A stretch of DNA of 64,000 nt from Clostridia bacterium (GCA_900767415.1 CAAFYZ010000036.1:62001-126000); one strand, 5' to 3'. Positions 43,918-52,996 are shown, counted from the first letter of the stretch. Program-made: numbers and translations. Notes: generated by a model from the sequence alone, not told the origin.

Positions 43918-45528
43918 TCACGGACGCGAAGGTCTGTTTTTGAACAGATTCTCAAAGGACAGACCGTACTTGTCGGCGATGTCCTTGGCATAGGATTTTC
44001 CGTCCGGCTTTTTCCGCAGAATACGGAAAGAACGCTTGCCCTCTTCCATGCCCGCGACGAGCGTGTCGACACCGACCCCGCCGTTTTCGCGGGAGCGCGC
44101 GTTTATCTCTTCCGCCCGCGCCGCAAGGTCGTGCAGGTGCGTGGAGAAGATGCCGCGACAGCGGAGAGCGGCGAACGCCGTGAGGATCTCTTCCGCGATA
44201 TAGGTTGCCTCGTAGGCACCCGTGGAAGAGAGGGATTCGTCGAGCAGGATCATGCTGTTTTCGTCCGCAGACCGGAAAATCTCGTAAAGGCGCGCGCACT
44301 CTTCGCCGAGCCGTCCTTTGTCGATGGTGTCGTCCGCCCCTTCGGGGAAGTGCGTGAAGATACCGTCGGCGATCGAGATCGTCGCCTCTTCGGCAGGGAC
44401 GGGCATACCGAGCTGGCACATGGCCTGTGCCGCGCCGACCGCTACGGTAATGACCGATTTTCCTCCGCGGTTCGGACCCGTCAGAATATAGATGCGGGCG
44501 TTGTCGTCAAAAGAAAAATCGTTCGGTATGATCTCGTCTTCGATGGCGAGAGCCACGCGGGGATTGTATAAGCCACGGGCGGAAAATGCTTTTTCGGAGG
44601 CGGGACGCACGACGGGGGTCGCGATGTGACAGCCGGGGTGTGCCGCGAGACGGCGGAGCAGTTCGGATGCCCGGGCGACGAATTCCATCTCGCCCGAAAG
44701 GCAGAGAAGAAAGTCGGTGTTTTCGAGGACGTATTCCCCGACGATCGAACGCCAGCCGCGCACCGAGGAGCGGAAGATGTCTTCAAGTGCCGTGCGGAAC
44801 GCGCCGTTCAGTGCCTCCTGCCTGTTCTCGCTCTGTCCTTTTCCGAGAGGGGAGAGGGGAGCGATGCAGGTGAGCGCGTCGTTTTTGAAAGAGAGGCGGA
44901 GAATTTTATCCAGCACCTTCCCGGATTTGAAGGGCTCGGCATTGACCGACAGGACGCCTGCCGATTCCGGGCGGAATTCCCGGTCGAGATTCACCCCCAC
45001 GGTAATGCTGCGCACTTCGCTCACCCGAGAGGCGAGATCCGACAGCTTTTCGGTCAGGGCACGGTATTCGTCCGAGCCGACGAGCGCGTGTATGTAATCG
45101 GTGAGCTCGGTGAGAGCCGGGCTCTGCATACGGGGGCGGAGAGGGGAGAGCCCCTTCTCCAGCGTTTCGACGCAGGAGACATACAGTTCGATCTCGGTAA
45201 TGCTGTAAAGATAGGAGTCCGCCGCGGTGCTCTCGTCGTCGAGCCGACGGAGTTCGCGGATATCGCCGAGCAGAGGATGCACTTCGGCGAACACTTTTTC
45301 GATCTCGGGGATCGCAAGGAGGTCGGCAAAGGTCTTCTGACGGTAAAGGATCACCTCTTCCGACGAAGTGAAAAAGTCGGTCAGCGACCCGTTTTTCAGA
45401 CGGAAAATCTCGTTGAGTCCGAGCTCGTCGCACACGCGCTCGGAGATGGCGGGCAGGCAGGCGGCGTCCCGATGACGGGCGCGGGCGGCGGCGGACGGAT
45501 AGAGAAGACTGATAAAGTGTTCTTCCAT
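43918..45528 (-). CDS. MutS-family ATPase lacking mismatch-recognition domains
   Basis: 536 residues. Residues 80-320 look like the MutS lever/core helices (domain III). The ATPase domain has Walker A GPNRGGKSV (351-359), Walker B MILLDESLSSTG (426-437) and FSTHLHDLA (461-469). Standard MutS has GPNMAGKST; the GPNRGGKS form marks a separate MutS-related branch. There is no N-terminal mismatch-binding domain and no C-terminal Smr nuclease, so it is neither MutS1 nor MutS2. Role unknown, perhaps binding branched nucleic acid. ATG 45528 follows CGGAG; a longer frame upstream crosses the promoter and is rejected. Confidence 0.88.
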   Translation of the reverse strand: MEEHFISLLYPSAAARARHRDAACLPAISERVCDELGLNEIFRLKNGSLTDFFTSSEEVILYRQKTFADLLAIPEIEKVFAEVHPLLGDIRELRRLDDESTAADSYLYSITEIELYVSCVETLEKGLSPLRPRMQSPALTELTDYIHALVGSDEYRALTEKLSDLASRVSEVRSITVGVNLDREFRPESAGVLSVNAEPFKSGKVLDKILRLSFKNDALTCIAPLSPLGKGQSENRQEALNGAFRTALEDIFRSSVRGWRSIVGEYVLENTDFLLCLSGEMEFVARASELLRRLAAHPGCHIATPVVRPASEKAFSARGLYNPRVALAIEDEIIPNDFSFDDNARIYILTGPNRGGKSVITVAVGAAQAMCQLGMPVPAEEATISIADGIFTHFPEGADDTIDKGRLGEECARLYEIFRSADENSMILLDESLSSTGAYEATYIAEEILTAFAALRCRGIFSTHLHDLAARAEEINARSRENGGVGVDTLVAGMEEGKRSFRILRKKPDGKSYAKDIADKYGLSFENLFKNRPSRP

Positions 45529-45580
45529 ATCGCTCCGACCTCGCTTTCCCGAAGGCATACCCTGCCTATTATTTATTAGT

Positions 45581-45609
45581 ATTATATCATATAAAAACCG
45601 CCCGCGCAA
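45581..45609 (-). promoter_or_regulatory. Promoter of the MutS-like / coiled-coil operon
   Basis: Minus strand TTGCGC (45604-45609), 17-base spacer, TATAAT (45581-45586). The remaining gap 45610-45790 is A/T- and A-tract-rich with no recognised element. Confidence 0.75.
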
Positions 45610-45791
45610 GAGGAAAACCAAAAAAAGATGATTTTTTTTGTTTTTTCTTTCTCCACGGCAAAAAACGCCGCAGGCGACTTTTTTCTTGTCTTCCGCTCCG
45701 AAAAATCGCGGCGGCACACCGCCATGCCCCGAAAAACGGCAAAAAAACGTCGGAAGAACAAGAAAATGAAAACAATTCTTTGCAATAAACG

Positions 45792-45832
45792 AAAAATCCG
45801 TCGGAAACATCGAAGAACCGACGGATTTTTTT
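45792..45832 (-). terminator. Terminator after ylmH
   Basis: AAAAATCCGTCGG / CCGACGGATTTTTTT stem with a 13-base loop; A and T runs on both sides make it bidirectional. Confidence 0.9.
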
Positions 45833-45860
45833 GAGAGAGAAGGGAGAAATGCTTTTCCTC

Positions 45861-46613
45861 TCAGACGTATTTTTCGACCAGAACGTTGAGTTTTCCTTTT
45901 CGGGAAAAAGAGACAACGCCGCGGTAAAGAAAGCGTCCGAACGTGCGCACGCTGACGATATTGCCTTCGCGCGGCAGGGCGCTCGGGCTTTCCGTCGCTC
46001 TGCCGTCAAGGTAGACAAGCCCCTTCGGAAAAAGAGACTGCGCCTCCTCGCGGGAGAGGGAAAAGACCCGCGCGATGACGGCGTCGAGCCGTTCGCTGCC
46101 GACCTGTACCGTTATCTCTTCCGTGCGGACGAGCAGATCCGTCGGCGGCGTTACGATCGTCGGACGGAGCTCTGTGTGCTTTGCCCGTTTCAGATTTTCG
46201 AGCAGAAAGGGCGCGATCTTTTCTTCGGCGAAAAAATACGCCTCTCCCTCCCGCAGGAAAATATCGCCGAGCACCTCCCGTTCGATCCCGAGGTTCATGA
46301 CGGCACCGAGCACATCTCTGTGCGTCAGGGCGTCGGCGAACTTCGGCGCGGCGGGTGTCGCCTTGATACAGACGATCGGGAACTCTTCTTCGTAGCCGAG
46401 TCGCTCCGGGTCGCCGAAGCGCGCCATGCGTCTTTCGCAGCCGTCGACACCGCCGAACAGGGTAACGCCGGCGCGCTCCGCCTCGCGGCATCCGGCGAGC
46501 AGCGACTGCTCCGCAAGTCCGAGAAAATCGGTGAAGACGAAGCAGTCCCGTCCGATCGACCGCATGGCAAGCTCGGCGAACCGCTTTTTGAGAAGCGTGT
46601 CGTCCCCGTTCAT
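45861..46613 (-). CDS. ylmH: YlmH, S4-domain RNA-binding protein
   Basis: 250 residues. The C-terminal S4 domain (about 178-240) has ERLDAVIARVFSLSREEAQSLFPKG and the basic VSVRTFGRF loop; the N-terminal ~170 residues match the YlmH domain (FGGVDGCERRMARFGD, VLGAVMNLGIERE). YlmH binds stalled 50S-peptidyl-tRNA complexes and acts in ribosome rescue in Bacillus. Usually in the ylm/div cluster; here it follows the parvulin gene with stop and start sharing one base (TGATG). Confidence 0.93.
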   Translation of the reverse strand: MNGDDTLLKKRFAELAMRSIGRDCFVFTDFLGLAEQSLLAGCREAERAGVTLFGGVDGCERRMARFGDPERLGYEEEFPIVCIKATPAAPKFADALTHRDVLGAVMNLGIEREVLGDIFLREGEAYFFAEEKIAPFLLENLKRAKHTELRPTIVTPPTDLLVRTEEITVQVGSERLDAVIARVFSLSREEAQSLFPKGLVYLDGRATESPSALPREGNIVSVRTFGRFLYRGVVSFSRKGKLNVLVEKYV

Positions 46614-47359
46614 CAGAATCTGTCGACAGGATAGAGGATCTTCAGCTGATTGATCTTGCTTTCGTATGCCTTCTCCTGTTTTTCGGCAAGCAGTTTTTCT
46701 CCGAGCGTGCCCTTGACTTCGTCAAAAGAGAGCGGTTTTGCGGGGGTCTTCGCATCGAGACGGATCAGGTGATAGCCGAACTGCGTTTTGACCGGCTCTT
46801 TCGTGATTTCGCCGACCTGCATGGCAAAGACGGCGGCATCGAATTCCGGGACCATCTGCCCGCGGGTGAACTCGCCGAGCGATCCGCCGTTTTCCTTCGA
46901 GGGGCAGGAAGAGTAGGTCTTCGCCGCGTCTTCGAAGGTCAGCTCGCCGCGGCTGATCTTTTCGTAAATTTCTTTTGCCGACGCTTCGTTGTCCACCAGA
47001 ATATGAGAGGCGGCGACCGTCTCTTCTCCCCGGAACTCTTCGGCGTGTTCGTCATAGTATGCGCGCACTTCCGCGTCGGTGATCCGCACGGAACCGACCG
47101 CTTTTTCCAAAGCATAGTTTGCGAGCAGGCGGTCTTTGATCTTCGAAAGCTGTTCTTTGAACGCCGGCTCCGCTTCGAAAAGATTGCGCTTGGCATCGAG
47201 CAGGAGGAGTTTGTTCCCGATCAGACGGTCGAGGATCATCCCTCTTCCTTCGGGAGTGTTGTAGGCACGACCTCTCGGACCGAGCTCGGCAAAGAAGGCG
47301 TCGACGTCTCCTTCGGTGATCGGCATACCGCCGACCGAGGCAAGAATTTTGTTTTCCAT
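46613..47359 (-). CDS. Cytosolic parvulin-type peptidyl-prolyl isomerase
   Basis: 248 residues. PpiC-type rotamase domain at about 110-210: SHILVDNEASAKEIYEKI, DAAKTYSSCPSKENGGSLGEF, GQMVPEFDAAVFA and TQFGYHLIRL. An N-terminal SurA-like helical arm covers about 1-105. There is no signal peptide or lipobox, so unlike PrsA it stays in the cytosol. Position between an rRNA methyltransferase gene and ylmH suggests action on nascent chains or ribosome assembly (inference). Confidence 0.92.
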   Translation of the reverse strand: MENKILASVGGMPITEGDVDAFFAELGPRGRAYNTPEGRGMILDRLIGNKLLLLDAKRNLFEAEPAFKEQLSKIKDRLLANYALEKAVGSVRITDAEVRAYYDEHAEEFRGEETVAASHILVDNEASAKEIYEKISRGELTFEDAAKTYSSCPSKENGGSLGEFTRGQMVPEFDAAVFAMQVGEITKEPVKTQFGYHLIRLDAKTPAKPLSFDEVKGTLGEKLLAEKQEKAYESKINQLKILYPVDRF

Positions 47360-47401
47360 AAAAATATCTCCTTGTGGATTTTATTCGTTTGTTTTGACGC
47401 G

Positions 47402-48766
47402 TCAGGTGCGCAGGCCCTTCGGATAGTAATTGCGGATTTTATCCCCCACGCGCTTTCCGCCGCCGAGCGGGATCCCGTCGCACAGGAGTGCGACATAGCC
47501 GCCCTCGCCTTCCGAGACGATCTCTTCTCCGTGCAGATAGGAAAAAAGGCGGGGGTCGTCCGAGGCAAGATCCACCTTTTCACGGAAGAGGTTGCCGTAG
47601 GCGGAGAAGAACTGATGGTGCGGGACGAGCCGCCCTTTCTCCGCCCGTCCGACGGTTACCCCGGCGGAGAAGACGGACGCTTTCGGAATCGGAAAAGCGT
47701 AGGGAAGCGCGACGATGTTCTCCCCTTGCTTGCGAAAGACGAGCGGCGGGATTTTTTCGAGCACGGAAGAGAGGAAACTCTCAAGGAGCGCGTTTTCCTC
47801 TTTCGAGAGAGGAAGAGAGGCGTCTTTGTAAAGAATTGATGGCGTTTTCGCTCCCGATACCCGACGGAGCACGGCGATGAACTGCCCTTCACCCGGTGCA
47901 CGGTGGGGATAAAAACGGCGACAGTCCGAGAGCGTCGCGGTTTTCGCTCCCGTCGGTACGACACCCGCCGCCGTGACGGCGCACACCTCTTTTGCGGCGG
48001 AGACGAGGCGATACTCCGGGTGCGAGGAGAGGAAGGCGTCGACCGTCTCTTCGTTTTCTTCGGTCGAATATGTGCAGGTGGAATACAAGAGCGTACCGCC
48101 CTGCGCGACAAGCGGAGCGGCGTTGCGGAGGATCTGTGCCTGCCGTCTTGCCGAGGCGAGGACGGTACCTTCGCTCCATTCTCCCGCGGCGAGTTCGTTT
48201 TTGCGGAACATTCCCTCGCCCGAGCAGGGCGCGTCGCAGATCACAAGATCGAAAAAAGAATCGAAAAGCGTCGGGAAGACAGCGGTGTCGAGAGAGGTCA
48301 CGACGGCATTCGGAATGCCGAGCCGTTCAAAATTCCCGACCGTCATCTTCGCCCGCGAGGGGACGTATTCGTTGGAGAAGAGGAGCCCCTCCCGCCCGGC
48401 ACGGGCGATCGCCTGATGGGATTTCCCTCCCGGGGCGGCGCACAGATCGAGGATCTTCGCGCCCTTTTCAATCGGGACCGCGGCGACGGCGGACATGGCT
48501 CCGGGATCCTGTACGTAGAAGGCGCCCGCATGATGCCACGGCGTCGCCCCGATCTTCTCCGAAGAGAAGAAATAGCCGTTTTCCGCATAGGGGACGGGAG
48601 AGAGGGAGAGTGCGTCGGACATTTTTGCGGAGGGGTGCCCGTCTGCGAGTTTGAACGGATTGATCCGCAGAGCACGCGGCGGAGGGGCGTCCGCACTTTT
48701 TAGAAAATCGTCGTATTCCCCACCGAGCAGGGTACGCATCCGACGAAGAAACGCTTCGGGATACAC
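47402..48766 (-). CDS. RsmF/RsmB-type rRNA (cytosine-C5)-methyltransferase, NOL1/NOP2/Sun family
   Basis: 454 residues. SAM site LDLCAAPGGKSHQ; catalytic cysteine pair in CDAPCSGEGMFRKN and YSTCTYS. N-terminal RINPFK and PWHHAGAFYVQDPGAM are typical of the YebU/RsmF group in Bacillota, which also has the C-terminal PUA-like domain seen here (about 300-454). It makes m5C in rRNA. GTG 48766 was chosen because AAGGAGAT lies six bases before; an upstream frame crosses the promoter. Confidence 0.92.
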   Translation of the reverse strand: MYPEAFLRRMRTLLGGEYDDFLKSADAPPPRALRINPFKLADGHPSAKMSDALSLSPVPYAENGYFFSSEKIGATPWHHAGAFYVQDPGAMSAVAAVPIEKGAKILDLCAAPGGKSHQAIARAGREGLLFSNEYVPSRAKMTVGNFERLGIPNAVVTSLDTAVFPTLFDSFFDLVICDAPCSGEGMFRKNELAAGEWSEGTVLASARRQAQILRNAAPLVAQGGTLLYSTCTYSTEENEETVDAFLSSHPEYRLVSAAKEVCAVTAAGVVPTGAKTATLSDCRRFYPHRAPGEGQFIAVLRRVSGAKTPSILYKDASLPLSKEENALLESFLSSVLEKIPPLVFRKQGENIVALPYAFPIPKASVFSAGVTVGRAEKGRLVPHHQFFSAYGNLFREKVDLASDDPRLFSYLHGEEIVSEGEGGYVALLCDGIPLGGGKRVGDKIRNYYPKGLRT

Positions 48767-48800
48767 GCGGATCTCCTTTCCTGAAAAATACTGCGTTTCT

Positions 48801-48829
48801 ATTGTACCACATTCGCCGATGGGTTGCAA
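48801..48829 (-). promoter_or_regulatory. Promoter of rRNA methyltransferase - parvulin - ylmH operon
   Basis: Minus strand TTGCAA (48824-48829), 17-base spacer, TACAAT (48801-48806). Confidence 0.8.
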
Positions 48830-48851
48830 GAGTTTTTTCTTTCTTTTTTCC

Positions 48852-48881
48852 TTGACAAGGGCACACCTTTTGCAGTATAAT
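48852..48881 (+). promoter_or_regulatory. Promoter of AraC family gene
   Basis: TTGACA (48852-48857), 18-base spacer, TATAAT (48876-48881). Confidence 0.85.
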
Positions 48882-48907
48882 ATCTATATAATATTTAGGA
48901 AGAAAAG

Positions 48908-49765
48908 GTGACCGCCGTGAAAGAGTATAAATCGCAGGAAATCATCGGCAGTGATACCACGCTCTCCATTTTTCGCGTCAATGAGAAAAACAGGATCGCT
49001 CTGCACACCCATGACTTCATCGAGATCGTCTATATTTTCGGAGGGCAGGGGGCGGAATACATCAACGGGCAGGCGTATGCGGTAAAGAGAGGGGATCTTC
49101 TCTTTCTCAATTACGGCAGCAGTCACGCCGTTTCTCCCGACGGTTTTATCGATTATGTAAATATATGTTTTCATCCGGAGTTTGTCGGGAAGGATATTAT
49201 CACAAAAGAGAATGCTTTCTCTCTTCTCCAACTCACCGCTTTTGACGAGATACAGAAGGAGGAAGAAGACGGCATCGTCCGCTTCCACGGCAAGGAGCGG
49301 GAAGAGGTCGAGCACCTTCTTCTCACCATGCTGAAAGAATATCGCGCCACCCTCCCCGGCAGAGAGACGGCACTGCAGAGTTGCATGAACCTTCTGATCG
49401 TTTATCTCCTTCGGAAGCTGACCGTGTCCGACGGAGAGACGACGCCCGACCTGCTTTTGCAGATTGCGCGCTACATCGAAGAGAATCCCGACGCGGATCT
49501 CTCCCTTCCCACCCTCGCGAAGAAGTGCTTTTACAACCCCTCTTATTTCAGCCGCGCGTTCAAAAAGTCGTTCGGCGTCTCCTTGTCCGATTATGTCAGA
49601 GACCGGAAGATCTCGTCCGCCCTCGTCCTCTTCGACGAGGGGGTGCTGTCCGCGGAGAAGATCGCGGAACGCTGCGGATTTTCTTCCGCCGCCGCCTTTT
49701 ACCGCGCGTATGCGAAGGTAAGGGGAGAAAACTTTTCCGACTACCGCGGGAAGAAGAAGTCCTGA
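48908..49765 (+). CDS. AraC family transcriptional regulator
   Basis: 285 residues. N-terminal cupin sensor (about 10-100): LHTHDFIEIVYIFGGQG, KRGDLLFLNYGSSH. C-terminal double helix-turn-helix (about 185-282): LSLPTLAKKCFYNPSYFSRAFKKSFG and KIAERCGFSSAAAFYRAY. Starts at GTG 48908 or, more likely by ribosome site AGGTGA, GTG 48917. It stands alone, divergent from the rRNA methyltransferase operon; the downstream acyl-CoA ligase has its own promoter, so the target is unclear. Confidence 0.9.
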   Translation: MTAVKEYKSQEIIGSDTTLSIFRVNEKNRIALHTHDFIEIVYIFGGQGAEYINGQAYAVKRGDLLFLNYGSSHAVSPDGFIDYVNICFHPEFVGKDIITKENAFSLLQLTAFDEIQKEEEDGIVRFHGKEREEVEHLLLTMLKEYRATLPGRETALQSCMNLLIVYLLRKLTVSDGETTPDLLLQIARYIEENPDADLSLPTLAKKCFYNPSYFSRAFKKSFGVSLSDYVRDRKISSALVLFDEGVLSAEKIAERCGFSSAAAFYRAYAKVRGENFSDYRGKKKS

Positions 49766-49792
49766 CCTCCCGCAGATTCTCGCGGAAGTCTC

Positions 49793-49821
49793 TTGACATT
49801 TTTAGAAGAAAATGGTATAAT
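49793..49821 (+). promoter_or_regulatory. Promoter of acyl-CoA ligase gene
   Basis: TTGACA (49793-49798), 17-base spacer, TATAAT (49816-49821). Confidence 0.92.
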
Positions 49822-49880
49822 AGCACCGATCTGTAAAATCCGTCCGCAGGACAGAGCAAAACGAAAGAAAGGTAGCCCGT

Positions 49881-51611
49881 ATGAATTTCAAGAACAAGAA
49901 GCACAACTACCCCTTGTATGAGACCACACATTTTAAGGAATTCCGCGAGATGGTAGAGAACGTCGCGGCGAAAAAGCCCGATGCCTACGCCGTCACCTAT
50001 AAAAAGAAGCCCACCGACAAAGAGGAGCTTCATTATACCTATACCGAAGGAAAGGAATACGTCCGCGACCTCGGAACCGAGTTCCACGCGATGGGATGGG
50101 AAGAGAAGAACGTCGCACTCATCGGCGAGACCTCGCCCGGCTGGATTTTCGCCTATTTCGCCCTCGGTGCCTCGGGTGCCGTCAGTATTCCGATCGACAA
50201 GGACCTGCCCTCCGCGGACATTGCCTCGATCCTGAATACCGCCGAGTGTCGGTATGCGATTCTCTCTTCTTCGATCGCGAAGAAGGCAGAAGAGCTCCGC
50301 ACGCTGGTTCCCACGCTGGAGACGATCGTCGAGATCGGTGAGGGCACGATCCCCGGTGCCGTGACGCTGGAGACGCTCCGCCTTGCCGGACGTGAAAAAT
50401 TCCTCGCCGGCAACAACGTCTATTACGATTACGAGATCGACAAAGACAAGCTTTCCTCCATCGTCTTCACCTCCGGTACGACCGGAAAAGGGAAGGGCGT
50501 CATGCTTACGCAGGGGAACATCTGCTCGGACATGGAGCAGGGAATGTACAACTTCCAGATCACCTATAAGACCATTATGGTTCTTCCCCCGCACCACACC
50601 TTCGGCTCGACGGTCAACATCGTCGGACACTACTCCCAGGGGTGCGAGCTCTGCATCTCTTCGGGGATCCGCTACGTCGTGAACGAGCTGAAAGAATATC
50701 AGCCCACGCACATGATCCTCGTTCCGCTGTTCGTCGAGACTTTCTATAAGAAGATTCTCTCCACGGCGGAGAAGACGGGGAAACTCGGTACGCTCCGTAA
50801 GATGATCGCACTCTCCAATAAACTCCGTCGCGTCGGCATCGACCTTCGCCGCGTGTTCTTCAAGTCGGTTCTCGCGAACTTCGGCGGTAAGATCGAGATG
50901 ATTATCTGCGGCGGTGCCGCGCTCCATCAGGACATCATCGACTTCTTCGACGGCATCGGCATTACCATCATGAACGGCTACGGCATCACCGAGTGCGCGC
51001 CCCTCATCTCCTGCAACCGCAACCAATACCGTAAAAACGGCTCGGTCGGACTTCCCATCATCGGCGGTAAGGCGAAGATCCTCGACCCCGACGAGAACGG
51101 CGAGGGCGAGATCTGCTACAAGGGTCCGAACGTCATGATCGGCTATTACAAGAACGAAGAGGCGACCCGCGCCGCGATCGACGAGGAAGGGTACTTCCAC
51201 ACCGGCGACTACGGCAAGATTCTCACCGAAGGGGAGGATCAGTGGATCTACATTACCGGCAGATTGAAGAACTTAATCATCTTCTCCAACGGTAAGAACG
51301 TGTATCCCGAAGAACTCGAGACGGATATTCAGGGCGTCTACGGTGTCAGCGAAGTGGTCGTTTACGCCGGAGAGAGCAAGAGCGACCCGTCGAAAGAGGT
51401 CATCGTCGCCGAGATCTATCCCGATGAAGACGCGCTGAAACTTCATAATATTACCGACCCCGCCGCCTACTTTGAGGAGGAGATCAAGAAGATCAACCGC
51501 AAGAACGTCTCCTACAAATCCATCGGCAAGGTCAAAATCCGTACCGAAGAATTCCCGAAAAATACATCGCGCAAGATCACGAGATTCGCAATCGACAAGT
51601 CGATCGACTGA
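49881..51611 (+). CDS. Long-chain fatty acid--CoA ligase (AMP-binding family)
   Basis: 576 residues. Adenylate-forming enzyme: P-loop IVFTSGTTGKGKGVML (around residue 193), NGYGITECAPLIS (around 365), HTGDYGK and ITGRLKNLIIFSNGKNVYPEE. This is the layout of FadD-type ligases, which activate fatty acids with ATP and CoA; the C-terminal lysine-bearing segment (NTSRKITR) is present. No membrane segment. A single gene with own promoter and terminator. No other fatty-acid degradation gene is nearby, so it may serve lipid recycling. Confidence 0.92.
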   Translation: MNFKNKKHNYPLYETTHFKEFREMVENVAAKKPDAYAVTYKKKPTDKEELHYTYTEGKEYVRDLGTEFHAMGWEEKNVALIGETSPGWIFAYFALGASGAVSIPIDKDLPSADIASILNTAECRYAILSSSIAKKAEELRTLVPTLETIVEIGEGTIPGAVTLETLRLAGREKFLAGNNVYYDYEIDKDKLSSIVFTSGTTGKGKGVMLTQGNICSDMEQGMYNFQITYKTIMVLPPHHTFGSTVNIVGHYSQGCELCISSGIRYVVNELKEYQPTHMILVPLFVETFYKKILSTAEKTGKLGTLRKMIALSNKLRRVGIDLRRVFFKSVLANFGGKIEMIICGGAALHQDIIDFFDGIGITIMNGYGITECAPLISCNRNQYRKNGSVGLPIIGGKAKILDPDENGEGEICYKGPNVMIGYYKNEEATRAAIDEEGYFHTGDYGKILTEGEDQWIYITGRLKNLIIFSNGKNVYPEELETDIQGVYGVSEVVVYAGESKSDPSKEVIVAEIYPDEDALKLHNITDPAAYFEEEIKKINRKNVSYKSIGKVKIRTEEFPKNTSRKITRFAIDKSID

Positions 51612-51622
51612 TCGGAGAAAGA

Positions 51623-51648
51623 GCCGCCGACGGCGGCTCTTTTCTTTC
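51623..51648 (+). terminator. Terminator of acyl-CoA ligase gene
   Basis: AGCCGCC-GAC-GGCGGCT stem-loop followed by CTTTTCTTT. Confidence 0.85.
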
Positions 51649-51712
51649 AAAGGACAGAGTTTCTCATAAAATGTAAAGAACTATGTGCAAAAAGCGCGGA
51701 AAGGAGAGAAAA

Positions 51713-52978
51713 ATGAAAGAAGAGAAGAAAAGCAAAAACGGTATTTCCGTATATTCTTATCAAAATCCGTCGCTTCACGGCTTTTATCTTTCTCTCTACG
51801 TGCGCGCGGGCAGTCTTTACGAGACGGAGGAGAATTCGGGCATCTCGCACTTTACCGAGCACGTCCTGATCCGGAACGTCAATCGTCTCATGGGCGGAGA
51901 ACTGTATGCGCTCCTCGATCGGGAGGGACTGGAATTTAACGCCTCGACGTACAGCGACATGATTCAGTTTTATATCACGGGCGCAACGGAAAAATTCTCC
52001 GTCGCCTGCGACATTCTGCCGCGTCTTCTCGAGCCGCTCGTCCTCTCTCCCGCCGAGATCGAGCTGGAGCGGCGGCGCGTGCGCGCCGAGATCCGCGAGA
52101 GCGACGACCGTACCTCCCTCGGCACCTTCTCCGTAAAACTTCTGTATCCCTCCCACCCCCTCTCCCTTCCGATCGTCGGGACGGGGAGCAGCGTATCCCG
52201 TCTCTCGGGGAAAAAGCTGGAAGAGTTCCGTCATCGGATGTTCTCCCGCGGCAACTTTTTCTTTTTCCTGACCGGGAACTTTTCGCAGGAAGGGGTCGAT
52301 CGGTTGCTTGATGCGGCGGGTGCGATTCCGCTTGCGGAAGGCACTTCTTTTGACGGCACCGTTCCTTTGCCGCAGGGGTTCGGACGGCGGGGTGGCGTAT
52401 ATGTCAAGAACGCCGATTTTACTATGCTCCGCTTTCATTTCGACCTGGATATGACGAAGGTTACGCTCCCCGAGGTCGATCTGCTCTATGACGTTCTCTT
52501 CGCCGGCTACAATTCCCGCTTCTTTATCGAAATGAGCGAAAACCGCGGACTGTTCTATGACATCAACGGCACGGTAGAACGCTATCCGAATCTCGGACTT
52601 CTCTATTTTACCTACGAGGTGAAAGAAAAGGACATCGCCGAGAGTGTGAAGATTGCCATGCGGATTCTCTCGGAGATGAAGACGGTTCCCCTGCCCGAAG
52701 ACGGTATGATGAAGGCGTCCTATGTGGACAACGCCGGACTTCTTTTCGATGACGCCGGAGAATCCAATTTTACCATGGCATACGACGCGCACATACTCGG
52801 GCTCGGCTATCGTTCGTCGGAAGAGCGGGTCGAGGCGTATCGGCGCGTGACGCCGCAGAGACTCTCGGAGGTGGCGAAGACGGTCTTTCGCCCCGAAAAC
52901 CTGACTCTGACGATCAAAGGGAACAAAAAGAAGATCGACACCGCGACACTAAGAGAACTCTTTTCTCTTCTTGACTGA
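51713..52978 (+). CDS. M16 family zinc peptidase
   Basis: 421 residues. The inverted zinc motif HxxEH is intact as H46-F-T-E49-H50 in GISHFTEHVL, with the downstream glutamate probably in the ELERRRVRAEI helix near residue 125. Two M16 halves are visible (about 10-200 and 210-420). Bacterial M16 enzymes often occur as pairs such as YmfF-YmfH with one inactive member; only one is here. Cytosolic, no signal peptide. ATG 51713 follows GGAGAG. Ends at a very strong terminator shared with the rha operon. Confidence 0.9.
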   Translation: MKEEKKSKNGISVYSYQNPSLHGFYLSLYVRAGSLYETEENSGISHFTEHVLIRNVNRLMGGELYALLDREGLEFNASTYSDMIQFYITGATEKFSVACDILPRLLEPLVLSPAEIELERRRVRAEIRESDDRTSLGTFSVKLLYPSHPLSLPIVGTGSSVSRLSGKKLEEFRHRMFSRGNFFFFLTGNFSQEGVDRLLDAAGAIPLAEGTSFDGTVPLPQGFGRRGGVYVKNADFTMLRFHFDLDMTKVTLPEVDLLYDVLFAGYNSRFFIEMSENRGLFYDINGTVERYPNLGLLYFTYEVKEKDIAESVKIAMRILSEMKTVPLPEDGMMKASYVDNAGLLFDDAGESNFTMAYDAHILGLGYRSSEERVEAYRRVTPQRLSEVAKTVFRPENLTLTIKGNKKKIDTATLRELFSLLD

Positions 52979-52996
52979 ACCGACGAAAAACGACCA

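Noticed and set aside
45529..45810. N-terminal extension of the MutS-like protein
   Set aside because: The extension would read through the predicted promoter and an AT-rich leader, and has no MutS domain I features.
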